Positions 1 through 7,667 are shown, numbered from the stretch's first letter. The stretch: 13,688 nucleotides of DNA from Bordetella parapertussis (GCA_945903445.1 CAMDNZ010000066.1:1-13688), one strand, 5' to 3'. Notes: generated by a model not told the origin, from the sequence alone. Numbers and translations are program-made.

Positions 1-3000
1 ATTAGGCAGGCCACCGAAAATGACATCTATCCACCCTGCAGGGTGGGTGTTGAGCACCAACAGTGTGCCTTCCGGCAGCATGCGGTCGCGTGCATAGCGC
101 AGCGCGTGACGTGCTTCGTCCAATGCCATCAAGCTGATATCGATGAAAGCGATAGCGTAGCGCGCGACGGGCGAGTGGTCTTGAGCCGTCAAATCTATGA
201 TACGAACATCGGGGAACGGATCGAAACTACGCCGGGCTTCGGCCAACGCATCGGGATCGGCGCTGCCGTAGCAGTAGTCGCTCAATAGCGGATCCAACTG
301 CGCGCAGCACTCGGGACCTAGCAGAGGAGCAGCGCCACCGAGTTCCAAAATCGCGAGTCGTTCACCGGTAAGCAGACGCGCTTGAGCAGCCAAAGCGTGT
401 ACGCCGATCGCATGCGCCATGTCCTGACGAGTAGCAATCCCTTGCACGTGCGCAGCCAACTTTGCAGGCGTTGCTTCGCGGGGCCAAGTGTTTTCCCAGG
501 CGCGCTCGCCTTCGATGAGTGCGGTCAAGTGCTGACCGACGCGCCCCATCGTTTGAACGATAGCGAAATGATCCGGATACTCGCGTACCAAGCTGTTCCA
601 GATATCGATGGCGGGTGGGGCGTCGGTGTCAATAAAGGTCCAGCCGCTGGCACTCGGCGTCAGCACGCCGTCGCCTACCGATCGATCGATCAGCGTATTG
701 AGCAGAACGGCACGCTCGGGTTGGGCTTGACGCAAGCCTTGCACGCAACCTGACGACAGAACCCCGGCGTTGTTGGCTAACGCACGCAGCGCCTCGTGGA
801 TGAACTGACTGCACAAGGCATCGACCAATGGATCGACTTCAGCGGCGAAACGTTGCGCGGCAGGATCGTGATGTCTAGCTTGAGCCAGGGCATTTAGCGC
901 GGCGGCGAATTCGGAGGCCGGCGCGCATCGATTGATGTCTACGGTATCGGCGTGGGGCGCTGGGGCTGCGACATAGTCCGGAAAGGCCAAGTGCTCGGCG
1001 GCTGTTTTGTACAAACGAATGCTGCGAAAACGCGCTTCTTCGATGGCAGCAATCTGTACGCCGTCGCTGTCGAACAAGGCGAAACGTGCAACCAAAGCAT
1101 GAGGCGTGCGACGCAGCAGAGTGACTCGTGCGGCCGCAGGCGCGCCGCTATTGGCTCGCACGATGACGCGGCCCACCTTGGCGGGCACGAAAGCGGCGCC
1201 CGTGTGCATCGATGGGTCGTCTTTCAGCAACTGGATGATCAACTGGAAGGCGCAGTCCAGCAGCGCGGGGTGAATGTGCGTTTGAGGCAACTCTTCAGCA
1301 ATACAGGCGTCGGGTTTGAAGCGCGCCAGCACTACCCGGTCGGACTCACGCCAACCGTCGGCAATCGCGCGGAACGCCGGGCCGTAGGACAAACCTACAT
1401 GGGCGGTCAGGGCAGCATGATCGGCACCGGTGAAGTCGGGCGCGCGGGACGGCCACTTGATGGCGGTGTCCGCCAAACCCACGCCACGCGGTTCGGCCAT
1501 GATGCGGCCAACGGCGTGTAAAGCGTAGGGGTCGTCACTGCCTAGCGTCAATGCATGAACGCTTACCGCACCATCGCTGTCGTCGATACGAGTCTGCACG
1601 ACCTTGGTTTCGTCGTCGCTCAATAAAAGCGGTGCGCGGATATCGATGTCTTCGATTTCGGCGAATGCGCCGCCGTTGTGTGCGAACGCCGCGGCCAGTG
1701 CCAGCTCTACGAATCCGGTCCCGGGGAAAACCGTTGCATGTCCGACCACATGATCGGCCAGCATGGGCACAAGACGTGTGTCCAGATGATTTTCCCACAC
1801 GCCCGGTTGTTTGGGCGCGGCATAGCCCAATAGCGGATGCACGCGTTCGCGCAAAAGCCCACGACCGGCCTGAGTCGTGACGTTGTGCCAGTGACGCTCA
1901 CGTTGCCAGCTGTAGGCGGGCAGGGTGGCGTGCGCGCCAATTACGGGAAAGAATCGACGCCAATCGGTTGTTGCGCCCGACAGCACGAGCTGTGCGCTGG
2001 CGATATAGATCTTCTCGGGCGAATCGTCTCCGCGTTGACCCGTCACCAGAACGCGACTGGCGATCGATTGGATTTTTAGCGCATCCGAGACGTAGCTTTT
2101 CAGTACCGGGTGCGGCCCGACTTCGGCATAAATGTTGATGCCGTCACGCACCATTGCGGCCATAGCCTCTTCGAAGCCGACTCGCTCGCGAATATTGCGC
2201 CACCAGTAGTCCGCATCGAGTTCTGCGCCGTCGATCCGGTCGCCACTCACGGCAGAATAAAACGGGATACGCGAAGGGACGGGCTTCAAATCGGCCAAGG
2301 CTGCGCGCAGAGGCTGTTCGATAGGCGCCATGGCCGGACTATGAAAAGCATAGTCCAGATCCAGACGTTTTTGGAAGATACGCTGTGCCGACAAATGCTG
2401 CTCGGCGATGGATAGGTCGTCAGGATGGCCGGCCAGCGTGGCGCCACGCGAACTATTGTGTCCGGCTACGCTGATAGTGGAAGACAGGCCCAAGTGTTCG
2501 AGCAAGGCGGTCGAAGCTGCGCCGCTCAAACCGACGGCAGTCATCGCGCCATTGCCTCGGGTGCTGCCTTGCAGACGACTGCGATGGAAAATGACTTGAG
2601 TCGCATCCGCCAAGCTGAGTGCCCCACAGGCCCAGGCCGCTGCGACTTCGCCTACGCTATGGCCAATAACGGCGACGGGTTCGATACCGACGTTAGCCAG
2701 CATGCGAGTCACCCCGACTTGCACGGCGAACAGGGCGGGTTGAGCAAACTCGGTACGCTGATAGCGCTGCGTTTGGTCGGCATCCAAAGCACCGGACAAA
2801 TCGTCGGTCAGGCGATATCCGGCCAGCGCAGCGAAGCTCGTGTCGATTTGGGCAATGGCTTCGGCAAACACGGGATCGGCAAGCAGCGCTCGCCCCATCC
2901 CTAACCATTGGGATCCGTTGCCTGAGTACACCAGCGCCGCACCTCGTGCTTGCGGCACCGCCATAGCGGTGGTCATCGTGGCGCGAACCGGTTCACCCGA

Positions 3001-4518
3001 ACCCAACGCCGCCAGGTCTTCGGCGATGGCACGCGGCGAACTGCCGAAAACCATCGCACGATGCTCATGCCACTCTCGCCGGAATGCGGCTTGGTAGGCG
3101 ATGTCGTACAGCGCGCTGGGCGGTTGATTGCGCAGCGTCGCCGCAAAAGCCTGGGCTTGCGCTGTCAACGCCTCGGCAGTCTTCGCCGTCACCACGACCG
3201 GCACGCCATGCGGGGTCAACAATGTCTGCGCGCCCGGGCGGGACGGCTCGTGACTTTGCAAAATCACGTGCGCATTGGCACCGCCGAACCCAAACGAATT
3301 CACCCCGACGGTCAATGTGCCTGTGGCTTTCAGCTTGCGACTCTGGCTGACGACGTCGAGATTCCATTCATCGAATTTGATGAGCGGGTTGAGCGTTTGA
3401 ATGCCGATTGTCGCAGGAACCTCGCGGTGAGCCAGGCAGTACAGCGCCTTGACCAAGCCGGCCACGCCGGATGCCGCCTCGAGATGGCCCATATTGCTTT
3501 TGACCGAACCGATCGGTAGCGCACACTTGCGCTTTTGCGCCAACGCCAGACCTATGGCGCGAGTTTCGATAGGGTCACCCACCGCAGTGCCGGTGCCGTG
3601 GGCTTCCAGGTAGTCGATCTGATCCGGCGCAATGCCGGCTTGCTCGTACGACTTGGCCATCAGTGCGATCTGCGCATCCGCACTGGGCACGGTCAGCCCG
3701 GATTTGCGTCCATCGGTATTGACGGCGGTATGAGCGATCACGCCTAAAATACGGTCGCCCGCCGCCACCGCGGCGTCGTAGTCTTTGAGCAAAAACAGGC
3801 CGCCGCCTTCAGAGCGTACATAGCCATCGCCGTCGGCATCGAACACATTGCAGCGCCCGCGCTTAGACAGCATCGAGGCTTTGGAAAACGTGATGAAGCC
3901 GTACGGATGCAGATGCAGACTGACGCCGCCTGCGATGGCATGGCTGACCTCGCCCGATTCGATCGCCTGACACGCTTGATGAAAGGCGACCAGAGAAGAC
4001 GAACATGCGGTGTCGACCGCCATGCTGGGGCCGCGTAAATCGAACGCGTAGGACAGGCGATTGGCTGCAATGCTGGCGGTGTTGCCTGTCGCGAACGACG
4101 AGTCGATGGCATCCAGATCGTCAGCCAGACGGTAGGCATAGTCGGCGCTGGCGATGCCGATGTAGACACCGGTGTCGCTGCCGCGCAGATTGGACGGGGG
4201 AATGCCCGCATGCTCAATCGCTTCCCAGCACAGTTCGAGCAGCACACGCTGCTGTGGATCCATCAGCGCCGCTTCGCGCGGGCTGATACCGAAAAACGCC
4301 GCATCGAAGCCGCTGATGTCTCCAATCGAGCCAGCTGCAAAAGTATAGGCCGTACCCGGATGGCTTTTATCCGGGTGCAGATATGCGTCTTTCGCCCAGC
4401 GCTCGGCATCGACCTCGGTGACGAGGTCGTGTCCGCCCATCAATGCAGACCAATAGCCCGCCGTGTCTGTCCCAGGAAAACGAAAAGACAGTCCGATTAC
4501 GGCAACACGCTTTGGCAT
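1..4518 (-). CDS. Type I polyketide synthase, N-terminal 1,506 residues (KS-AT-DH-methyltransferase-like), partial
   Basis: The frame is open from the ATG at 4518 to base 1 without a stop, so the C-terminus is outside the window. The ketosynthase (about residues 3-420) has its active Cys172 in DTACSSS, His307 in EAHGTGT and His345 in KSNMGH. The acyltransferase (about 530-850) has SGNGSQW, nucleophile Ser621 in GHSVGE, and the selectivity motif YAFHS at 723-727. The dehydratase (about 894-1165) has catalytic His923 in the HxxxGxxxxP-type motif (His927 replaces the Gly) and Asp1088 in the DxxxQ motif. Residues from about 1190 on resemble the methyltransferase region of highly reducing synthases, but the SAM motif is poor (LELGGAAPL at 1391-1399). 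The protein begins directly at the KS with no docking or loading domain, which fits a single-module iterative enzyme. ER, KR and ACP domains are expected beyond the edge but not seen. The product is unknown. An AAGGAT ribosome site supports the start. Confidence 0.95.
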   Translation of the reverse strand, partial: MPKRVAVIGLSFRFPGTDTAGYWSALMGGHDLVTEVDAERWAKDAYLHPDKSHPGTAYTFAAGSIGDISGFDAAFFGISPREAALMDPQQRVLLELCWEAIEHAGIPPSNLRGSDTGVYIGIASADYAYRLADDLDAIDSSFATGNTASIAANRLSYAFDLRGPSMAVDTACSSSLVAFHQACQAIESGEVSHAIAGGVSLHLHPYGFITFSKASMLSKRGRCNVFDADGDGYVRSEGGGLFLLKDYDAAVAAGDRILGVIAHTAVNTDGRKSGLTVPSADAQIALMAKSYEQAGIAPDQIDYLEAHGTGTAVGDPIETRAIGLALAQKRKCALPIGSVKSNMGHLEAASGVAGLVKALYCLAHREVPATIGIQTLNPLIKFDEWNLDVVSQSRKLKATGTLTVGVNSFGFGGANAHVILQSHEPSRPGAQTLLTPHGVPVVVTAKTAEALTAQAQAFAATLRNQPPSALYDIAYQAAFRREWHEHRAMVFGSSPRAIAEDLAALGSGEPVRATMTTAMAVPQARGAALVYSGNGSQWLGMGRALLADPVFAEAIAQIDTSFAALAGYRLTDDLSGALDADQTQRYQRTEFAQPALFAVQVGVTRMLANVGIEPVAVIGHSVGEVAAAWACGALSLADATQVIFHRSRLQGSTRGNGAMTAVGLSGAASTALLEHLGLSSTISVAGHNSSRGATLAGHPDDLSIAEQHLSAQRIFQKRLDLDYAFHSPAMAPIEQPLRAALADLKPVPSRIPFYSAVSGDRIDGAELDADYWWRNIRERVGFEEAMAAMVRDGINIYAEVGPHPVLKSYVSDALKIQSIASRVLVTGQRGDDSPEKIYIASAQLVLSGATTDWRRFFPVIGAHATLPAYSWQRERHWHNVTTQAGRGLLRERVHPLLGYAAPKQPGVWENHLDTRLVPMLADHVVGHATVFPGTGFVELALAAAFAHNGGAFAEIEDIDIRAPLLLSDDETKVVQTRIDDSDGAVSVHALTLGSDDPYALHAVGRIMAEPRGVGLADTAIKWPSRAPDFTGADHAALTAHVGLSYGPAFRAIADGWRESDRVVLARFKPDACIAEELPQTHIHPALLDCAFQLIIQLLKDDPSMHTGAAFVPAKVGRVIVRANSGAPAAARVTLLRRTPHALVARFALFDSDGVQIAAIEEARFRSIRLYKTAAEHLAFPDYVAAPAPHADTVDINRCAPASEFAAALNALAQARHHDPAAQRFAAEVDPLVDALCSQFIHEALRALANNAGVLSSGCVQGLRQAQPERAVLLNTLIDRSVGDGVLTPSASGWTFIDTDAPPAIDIWNSLVREYPDHFAIVQTMGRVGQHLTALIEGERAWENTWPREATPAKLAAHVQGIATRQDMAHAIGVHALAAQARLLTGERLAILELGGAAPLLGPECCAQLDPLLSDYCYGSADPDALAEARRSFDPFPDVRIIDLTAQDHSPVARYAIAFIDISLMALDEARHALRYARDRMLPEGTLLVLNTHPAGWIDVIFGGLPN

Positions 4519-4525
4519 TCAATCA

Positions 4526-4531
4526 ATCCTT
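4526..4531 (-). promoter_or_regulatory. Ribosome binding site of the PKS gene
   Basis: On the minus strand AAGGAT lies 7 bases before the ATG at 4518. It fixes the start of the PKS, which agrees with the KS domain beginning within the first few residues. Confidence 0.75.
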
Positions 4532-4573
4532 ACTGATGTGGCCCCTTGGGCAATTATTTTTAGTCTTGCTATT

Positions 4574-4593
4574 GATTCGCGTTGGCGCGAATC
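4574..4593. repeat. Perfect 8-bp inverted repeat upstream of the PKS
   Basis: GATTCGCG and CGCGAATC flank a 4-base centre (TTGG). The repeat sits 56-75 bases before the PKS start codon, so it could be a repressor operator or a hairpin in the PKS 5' leader. There is no T-run, so it is not a terminator. Its function is inferred from position only. Confidence 0.55.
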
Positions 4594-4644
4594 GAGTCCG
4601 GCCAAGCCAACGCCAATCCAATCGAAATAAACAGTTTTCATTGA

Positions 4645-4677
4645 ATGTAACACCACCTTTCAGAACTATATGTAACA
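4645..4677. repeat. Direct repeat ATGTAACA, two copies
   Basis: The 8-mer occurs at 4645-4652 and 4670-4677, starts 25 bp apart. The second copy extends to the near-palindrome ATGTAACAT. Placed about 130-160 bases before the PKS start, the pair could bind an activator. Chance cannot be excluded for an 8-mer in AT-rich DNA. Confidence 0.3.
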
Positions 4678-4893
4678 TTGTTAGGATATGTGGGTGGCAT
4701 TGAGATCATTAGTGTATGGACGACTGACCCCAAAATTTGGAGGCCGCGCCGTAACGGCAGTCGCGCCATTTGATTGCAATGCACCAATATGAGTGTTTCC
4801 AGCTGTGAGTCATGCTTTCAAATGATTGAACGATTCCGGCTGCTATCCCATGGGCGGGGGGATCAGCGTGATACTATTTACGGCAATACTCTT

Positions 4894-4914
4894 GGGGCCT
4901 GTCGAACAGCCCCC
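4894..4914 (+). other. Hairpin in the thrS upstream region
   Basis: GGGG at 4894-4897 pairs with CCCC at 4911-4914 and CTG at 4899-4901 pairs with CAG at 4907-4909, with one C-C mismatch and a TCGAA loop. It is followed by ATTTTCTGTTT, which is T-rich but not a clean U-run. It could be a weak terminator or a leader structure; no gene ends just upstream. Confidence 0.35.
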
Positions 4915-4934
4915 ATTTTCTGTTTCCAATCGTC

Positions 4935-4991
4935 ATGTCCTTTGCCACTCACTTCCGAACTATGACCACACCTCGCGCCCTGGGTGCGTAG
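4935..4991 (+). promoter_or_regulatory. Candidate thrS leader peptide (18 codons, 4 Thr)
   Basis: A mini-ORF encodes MSFATHFRTMTTPRALGA and stops at a TAG at 4989-4991. Four of 18 codons are Thr (ACT, ACT, ACC, ACA), three of them within a four-codon stretch. It is followed 64 bases later by an intrinsic-terminator hairpin just before thrS, the layout of an amino-acid attenuator such as the pheM leader of pheST. No good ribosome site is seen before either ATG (4935 or 4962), so this may be chance. Confidence 0.22.
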
Positions 4992-5022
4992 GGGTTGTTT
5001 GCGGGTAGACACTGGGCAGTAG

Positions 5023-5037
5023 CACTGCCAGACAGAC
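5023..5037 (+). other. Small hairpin in the thrS leader
   Basis: GGCAGT and ACTGCC pair perfectly around an AGC loop between the candidate leader peptide and the terminator hairpin. In an attenuator model this would be an intermediate stem. The structure is read by eye and not energy-tested. Confidence 0.35.
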
Positions 5038-5055
5038 CGAAACACTCGTATACGC

Positions 5056-5078
5056 GGCCCGTTGGGGCCATTTTTTTT
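5056..5078 (+). terminator. Intrinsic terminator or attenuator before thrS
   Basis: GGCCC (5056-5060) pairs with GGGCC (5065-5069) around GTTG, then A and eight T. The shape is a Rho-independent terminator, but no complete gene ends upstream and the thrS ATG is only 52 bases further on. I see no promoter between the T-run and thrS, so it probably acts in the thrS leader. It could instead end a small RNA from the gap. The stem is short (5 GC pairs) and sits beside possible competing pairings such as GGGTTGT (4993-4999) with GCGGCCC (5054-5060), which uses G-U pairs. Confidence 0.6.
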
Positions 5079-5130
5079 GCTCGACGCGGCTTTGGCGGCG
5101 TCTATCTTCATCTTGTTGCAGGACGTCTCC

Positions 5131-7074
5131 ATGGTTCACATCACATTGCCCGATGGCTCCCAGCGTCAATATCCCGGCCCGGTCACCGTGGCCGAAGTGG
5201 CTCAGTCCATCGGAGCGGGGCTGGCACGCGTTGCGTTGGGTGGCAAGGTCACACTGAACGACGGAGCGCCAAAGCTGATCGACACCAGTTTCTTGATCGA
5301 CCGCGATGCGGCATTGTCCATCGTGACGGCCAAAGACGCCGACGGGGTCGATCTGATTCGCCACTCTACGGCCCACTTGCTGGCGTATGCGGTCAAGTCG
5401 CTGTTTCCCGATGCCCAGGTAACGATTGGTCCAGTAATCGATAACGGGTTTTACTACGACTTTTCGTATAAGCGTCCGTTCACGCCTGAGGATTTGGTGG
5501 CGATCGAGAAGAAAATGGCAGAGTTGGCCAAACGCGACGAAGTCGTGACCCGCGAAGAGTGGTCGCGCGACGAGGCCGTTGCGTTCTTCAAGCGCATTGG
5601 CGAGGCCTATAAGGCCGAGATCATCGAGTCGATTCCTAGTAACGAAACACTCAGCCTTTACCGCGAAGGTGATTTCATCGACTTGTGCCGTGGCCCGCAT
5701 GTACCGTCGACGGGCAAGTTGAAAGTCTTCAAGTTGATGAAGGTGGCCGGCGCTTACTGGCGCGGCGACAGCAACAACGAGATGCTGCAGCGCATTTACG
5801 GTACGGCCTGGGGTTCGAAGGAAGAGCAGGATGCGTATCTGCATATGCTGGAGGAGGCTGAACGTCGCGATCATCGCAAGATCGGCCGCGATCTCGATTT
5901 GTTTCATTTTCAGGAAGAAGGCCCGGGCCTGATCTTCTGGCATCCCAAGGGCTGGGCAATCTGGCAACAAGTCGAGCAATACATGCGCGCGGTGTATCGC
6001 GACAATGGTTACCAAGAGGTGAAGGCGCCTCAAATCCTCGATATTTCCTTGTGGAAGAAAACCGGCCATTGGGAAAATTATCGTGAAAACATGTTCACGA
6101 CCGAGTCCGAAAACCGAATGTACGGTTTGAAACCCATGAACTGCCCTGGTCATGTTCAGATTTTCAATGCCGGGCTGCATTCGTACCGCAATTTGCCTTT
6201 GCGCTATGGCGAGTTCGGTCAGTGCCATCGGAATGAGCCCTCGGGATCCTTGCACGGCATGATGCGAGTCCGGGGTTTTACGCAGGACGACGGTCATATT
6301 TTCTGTACTGAAGATCAACTGCAAAACGAGTGCGCCGATTTCACCGCACTGTTGCAAAAAGTCTACAAAGATTTTGGGTTCGACGAGGTGCTCTACAAGG
6401 TTGCCACGCGGCCCGAAAAGCGCATTGGATCGGACGACACTTGGGATAAGGCCGAACAGGCCCTAATGGAGAGTTTGCGTCGTACAGGTTGCGCGTTCGA
6501 AGTGTCGCCAGGTGAGGGCGCATTTTACGGACCTAAAATCGAGTACACCCTGAAAGATGCCATTGGTCGTCACTGGCAATGCGGCACGATTCAGGTGGAT
6601 TTTTCGATGCCGGTTCGCCTCGGAGCCGAGTATGTGGATGCAAGCGATCAGCGTCTGCCGCCGGTTATGTTGCACCGTGCCATTCTCGGTTCGTTCGAGC
6701 GTTTTATCGGTATGCTGATCGAAAATCACGCTGGTGCCATGCCGCCTTGGCTCGCGCCCGTGCAGGCTGTTGTATGCTGCATTTCCGAGCCGTCGGCCGA
6801 TTATGCAGCGCAAATCACACAAAGCCTGCAAAAACAAGGCTTTAGGGTGCAATCCGATTTGCGTGGTGAAAAGATCACTCGTAAAATCCGAGAGCATAGC
6901 CTGCAAAAGGTGCCTTATATCCTGGTGGTCGGTGATAAAGAGCGTCAGGAAAACAAGGTCGCCGTTCGCGGTTTGAACGGATTGGACTTGGGTGCCATCG
7001 AATTCAACGACTTCGTGGCTCGCTTGTCCGATGACGTCGCACAGCGACGTTCCGTTCTGGTCGCCGCAGCTTAA
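5131..7074 (+). CDS. thrS: Threonyl-tRNA synthetase
   Basis: This cytoplasmic class II synthetase charges tRNA-Thr with threonine using ATP. The 647-residue protein has an N-terminal TGS domain (about 1-62), then the editing domain with His78, His82, Cys186 and His190 that clears mischarged serine. The catalytic core follows, with zinc ligands Cys338 (in MNCPGH), His389 and His515, which match the Escherichia coli set 334/385/511 with a constant shift of four. Arg367 in CHRNEP marks motif 2 and the GSFERFIGMLIENH segment motif 3. The C-terminal anticodon-binding domain starts near 548. The ATG at 5131 is chosen because the TGS domain begins there and AGGAC lies just upstream; the frame is open to a TTG at 5062, but that lies inside the terminator hairpin. 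infC follows after 34 bases, the usual pairing. The leader suggests regulated expression. Confidence 0.98.
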   Translation: MVHITLPDGSQRQYPGPVTVAEVAQSIGAGLARVALGGKVTLNDGAPKLIDTSFLIDRDAALSIVTAKDADGVDLIRHSTAHLLAYAVKSLFPDAQVTIGPVIDNGFYYDFSYKRPFTPEDLVAIEKKMAELAKRDEVVTREEWSRDEAVAFFKRIGEAYKAEIIESIPSNETLSLYREGDFIDLCRGPHVPSTGKLKVFKLMKVAGAYWRGDSNNEMLQRIYGTAWGSKEEQDAYLHMLEEAERRDHRKIGRDLDLFHFQEEGPGLIFWHPKGWAIWQQVEQYMRAVYRDNGYQEVKAPQILDISLWKKTGHWENYRENMFTTESENRMYGLKPMNCPGHVQIFNAGLHSYRNLPLRYGEFGQCHRNEPSGSLHGMMRVRGFTQDDGHIFCTEDQLQNECADFTALLQKVYKDFGFDEVLYKVATRPEKRIGSDDTWDKAEQALMESLRRTGCAFEVSPGEGAFYGPKIEYTLKDAIGRHWQCGTIQVDFSMPVRLGAEYVDASDQRLPPVMLHRAILGSFERFIGMLIENHAGAMPPWLAPVQAVVCCISEPSADYAAQITQSLQKQGFRVQSDLRGEKITRKIREHSLQKVPYILVVGDKERQENKVAVRGLNGLDLGAIEFNDFVARLSDDVAQRRSVLVAAA

Positions 7075-7095
7075 GCAGCAGTCGTTTAATCTTTT

Positions 7096-7111
7096 AGGAG
7101 TTGTCAACATC
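7096..7111 (+). promoter_or_regulatory. infC ribosome binding site with ATC initiator
   Basis: AGGAG at 7096-7100 lies 8 bases before ATC at 7109-7111. This strong site decides the start and explains the long N-terminal artefact obtained if only ATG, GTG or TTG is allowed. The site carries the autoregulation by IF-3 known from E. coli, where the initiator is AUU. Confidence 0.85.
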
Positions 7112-7654
7112 GCCACTGAAAAAGCCAACCGTATCAACGGTGAGATCCGCGTCCCTGAAGTTCGCCTGATTGGCGCAGAGGGAGAACAGCTCGGCATCGT
7201 CAAGATCGCCGATGCGTTCCGCCTGTCGGAAGAGAACAATCTCGACCTGGTCGAAATTGCACCGAATGCCGAGCCGCCCGTCTGCCGCTTGATGGACTAC
7301 GGCAAGTTCAAGTATCAAGAGCAGAAGCGTCAGGCAGAAGCCCGGTCGAAGCAAAAGGTCATTCAGGTCAAGGAAGTTAAATTCCGCTCGGCAACTGACG
7401 AGGGTGACTACCAAGTCAAGCTGCGTAATTTGAAGCGCTTCCTGGATGACGGCGACAAAGCTAAGGTTTCGCTTCGCTTCCGTGGTCGCGAAATGGCCCA
7501 CCAGGAACTTGGTATGCGCATGCTCGAACGCGTGCGTGACGATCTGACTGATTTGGCCCAGGTTGAGGCAATGCCCAAACTGGAAGGTCGGCAAATGATC
7601 ATGGTATTGGCCCCACGCAAGAAAGTGGTGCCTGCCAAGGAATCCGGTTCGTGA
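7109..7654 (+). CDS. infC: Translation initiation factor IF-3, start codon ATC
   Basis: IF-3 binds the 30S ribosomal subunit, prevents premature 50S joining and checks start-codon pairing. The 181-residue product has the N-domain signature around PPVCRLMDYGKFKYQEQ, a Lys/Gln/Arg-rich linker, and the C-domain with VEAMPKLEGRQM near the end. The start is the rare codon ATC at 7109, with AGGAG at 7096-7100 and 8 bases spacing; the next residues ATEKANRINGEIRVPEVRLI match the family N-terminus. No ATG, GTG or TTG fits in frame between the Shine-Dalgarno and this point. Non-AUG starts are the known basis of IF-3 autoregulation, because IF-3 rejects its own start codon when abundant. A strong terminator follows at once; rpmI and rplT, which normally come next, are not present. 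Confidence 0.97.
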   Translation: MATEKANRINGEIRVPEVRLIGAEGEQLGIVKIADAFRLSEENNLDLVEIAPNAEPPVCRLMDYGKFKYQEQKRQAEARSKQKVIQVKEVKFRSATDEGDYQVKLRNLKRFLDDGDKAKVSLRFRGREMAHQELGMRMLERVRDDLTDLAQVEAMPKLEGRQMIMVLAPRKKVVPAKESGS

Positions 7655-7667
7655 TGTAAGGCCCCAT

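Larger units (their letters stand above)
4519..4930. other. AT-rich intergenic region between the PKS and the thrS leader
   Basis: No convincing protein or tRNA gene is visible here. Bases 4530-4720 are clearly richer in A and T than the flanking genes and must carry the PKS promoter, but I could not find a good -35/-10 pair. The stretch holds the inverted repeat at 4574-4593, two copies of ATGTAACA (4645-4652 and 4670-4677) and a short palindrome CCAAAATTTGG near 4730-4740. The thrS promoter must also lie in or near this gap. A weak extended -10 (TG then TACTAT, 4872-4877) is the only candidate I noticed, and it lacks a good -35. Confidence 0.5.

Noticed and set aside
952..1521. 189-codon plus-strand frame inside the PKS
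   Set aside because: It lies opposite the DH region of the PKS with intact catalytic residues on the other strand; it is a shadow.
5062..5130. Upstream extension of thrS from a TTG
   Set aside because: The TTG lies inside the terminator hairpin, the added residues do not resemble ThrS and the TGS domain starts at 5131.
4519..5130. tRNA gene upstream of thrS
   Set aside because: I looked for a tRNA acceptor stem, T-loop GTTCGAAT and CCA end on the plus strand and saw none.
4960..6357. 465-codon open frame on the minus strand opposite thrS
   Set aside because: It is antisense to a certain thrS gene, has no recognisable motifs and no family-like start, and long shadow frames are common in GC-rich genes.
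6992..7108. Upstream extension of infC
   Set aside because: It overlaps thrS and lacks family similarity; the strong AGGAG and conserved N-terminus point to ATC at 7109.
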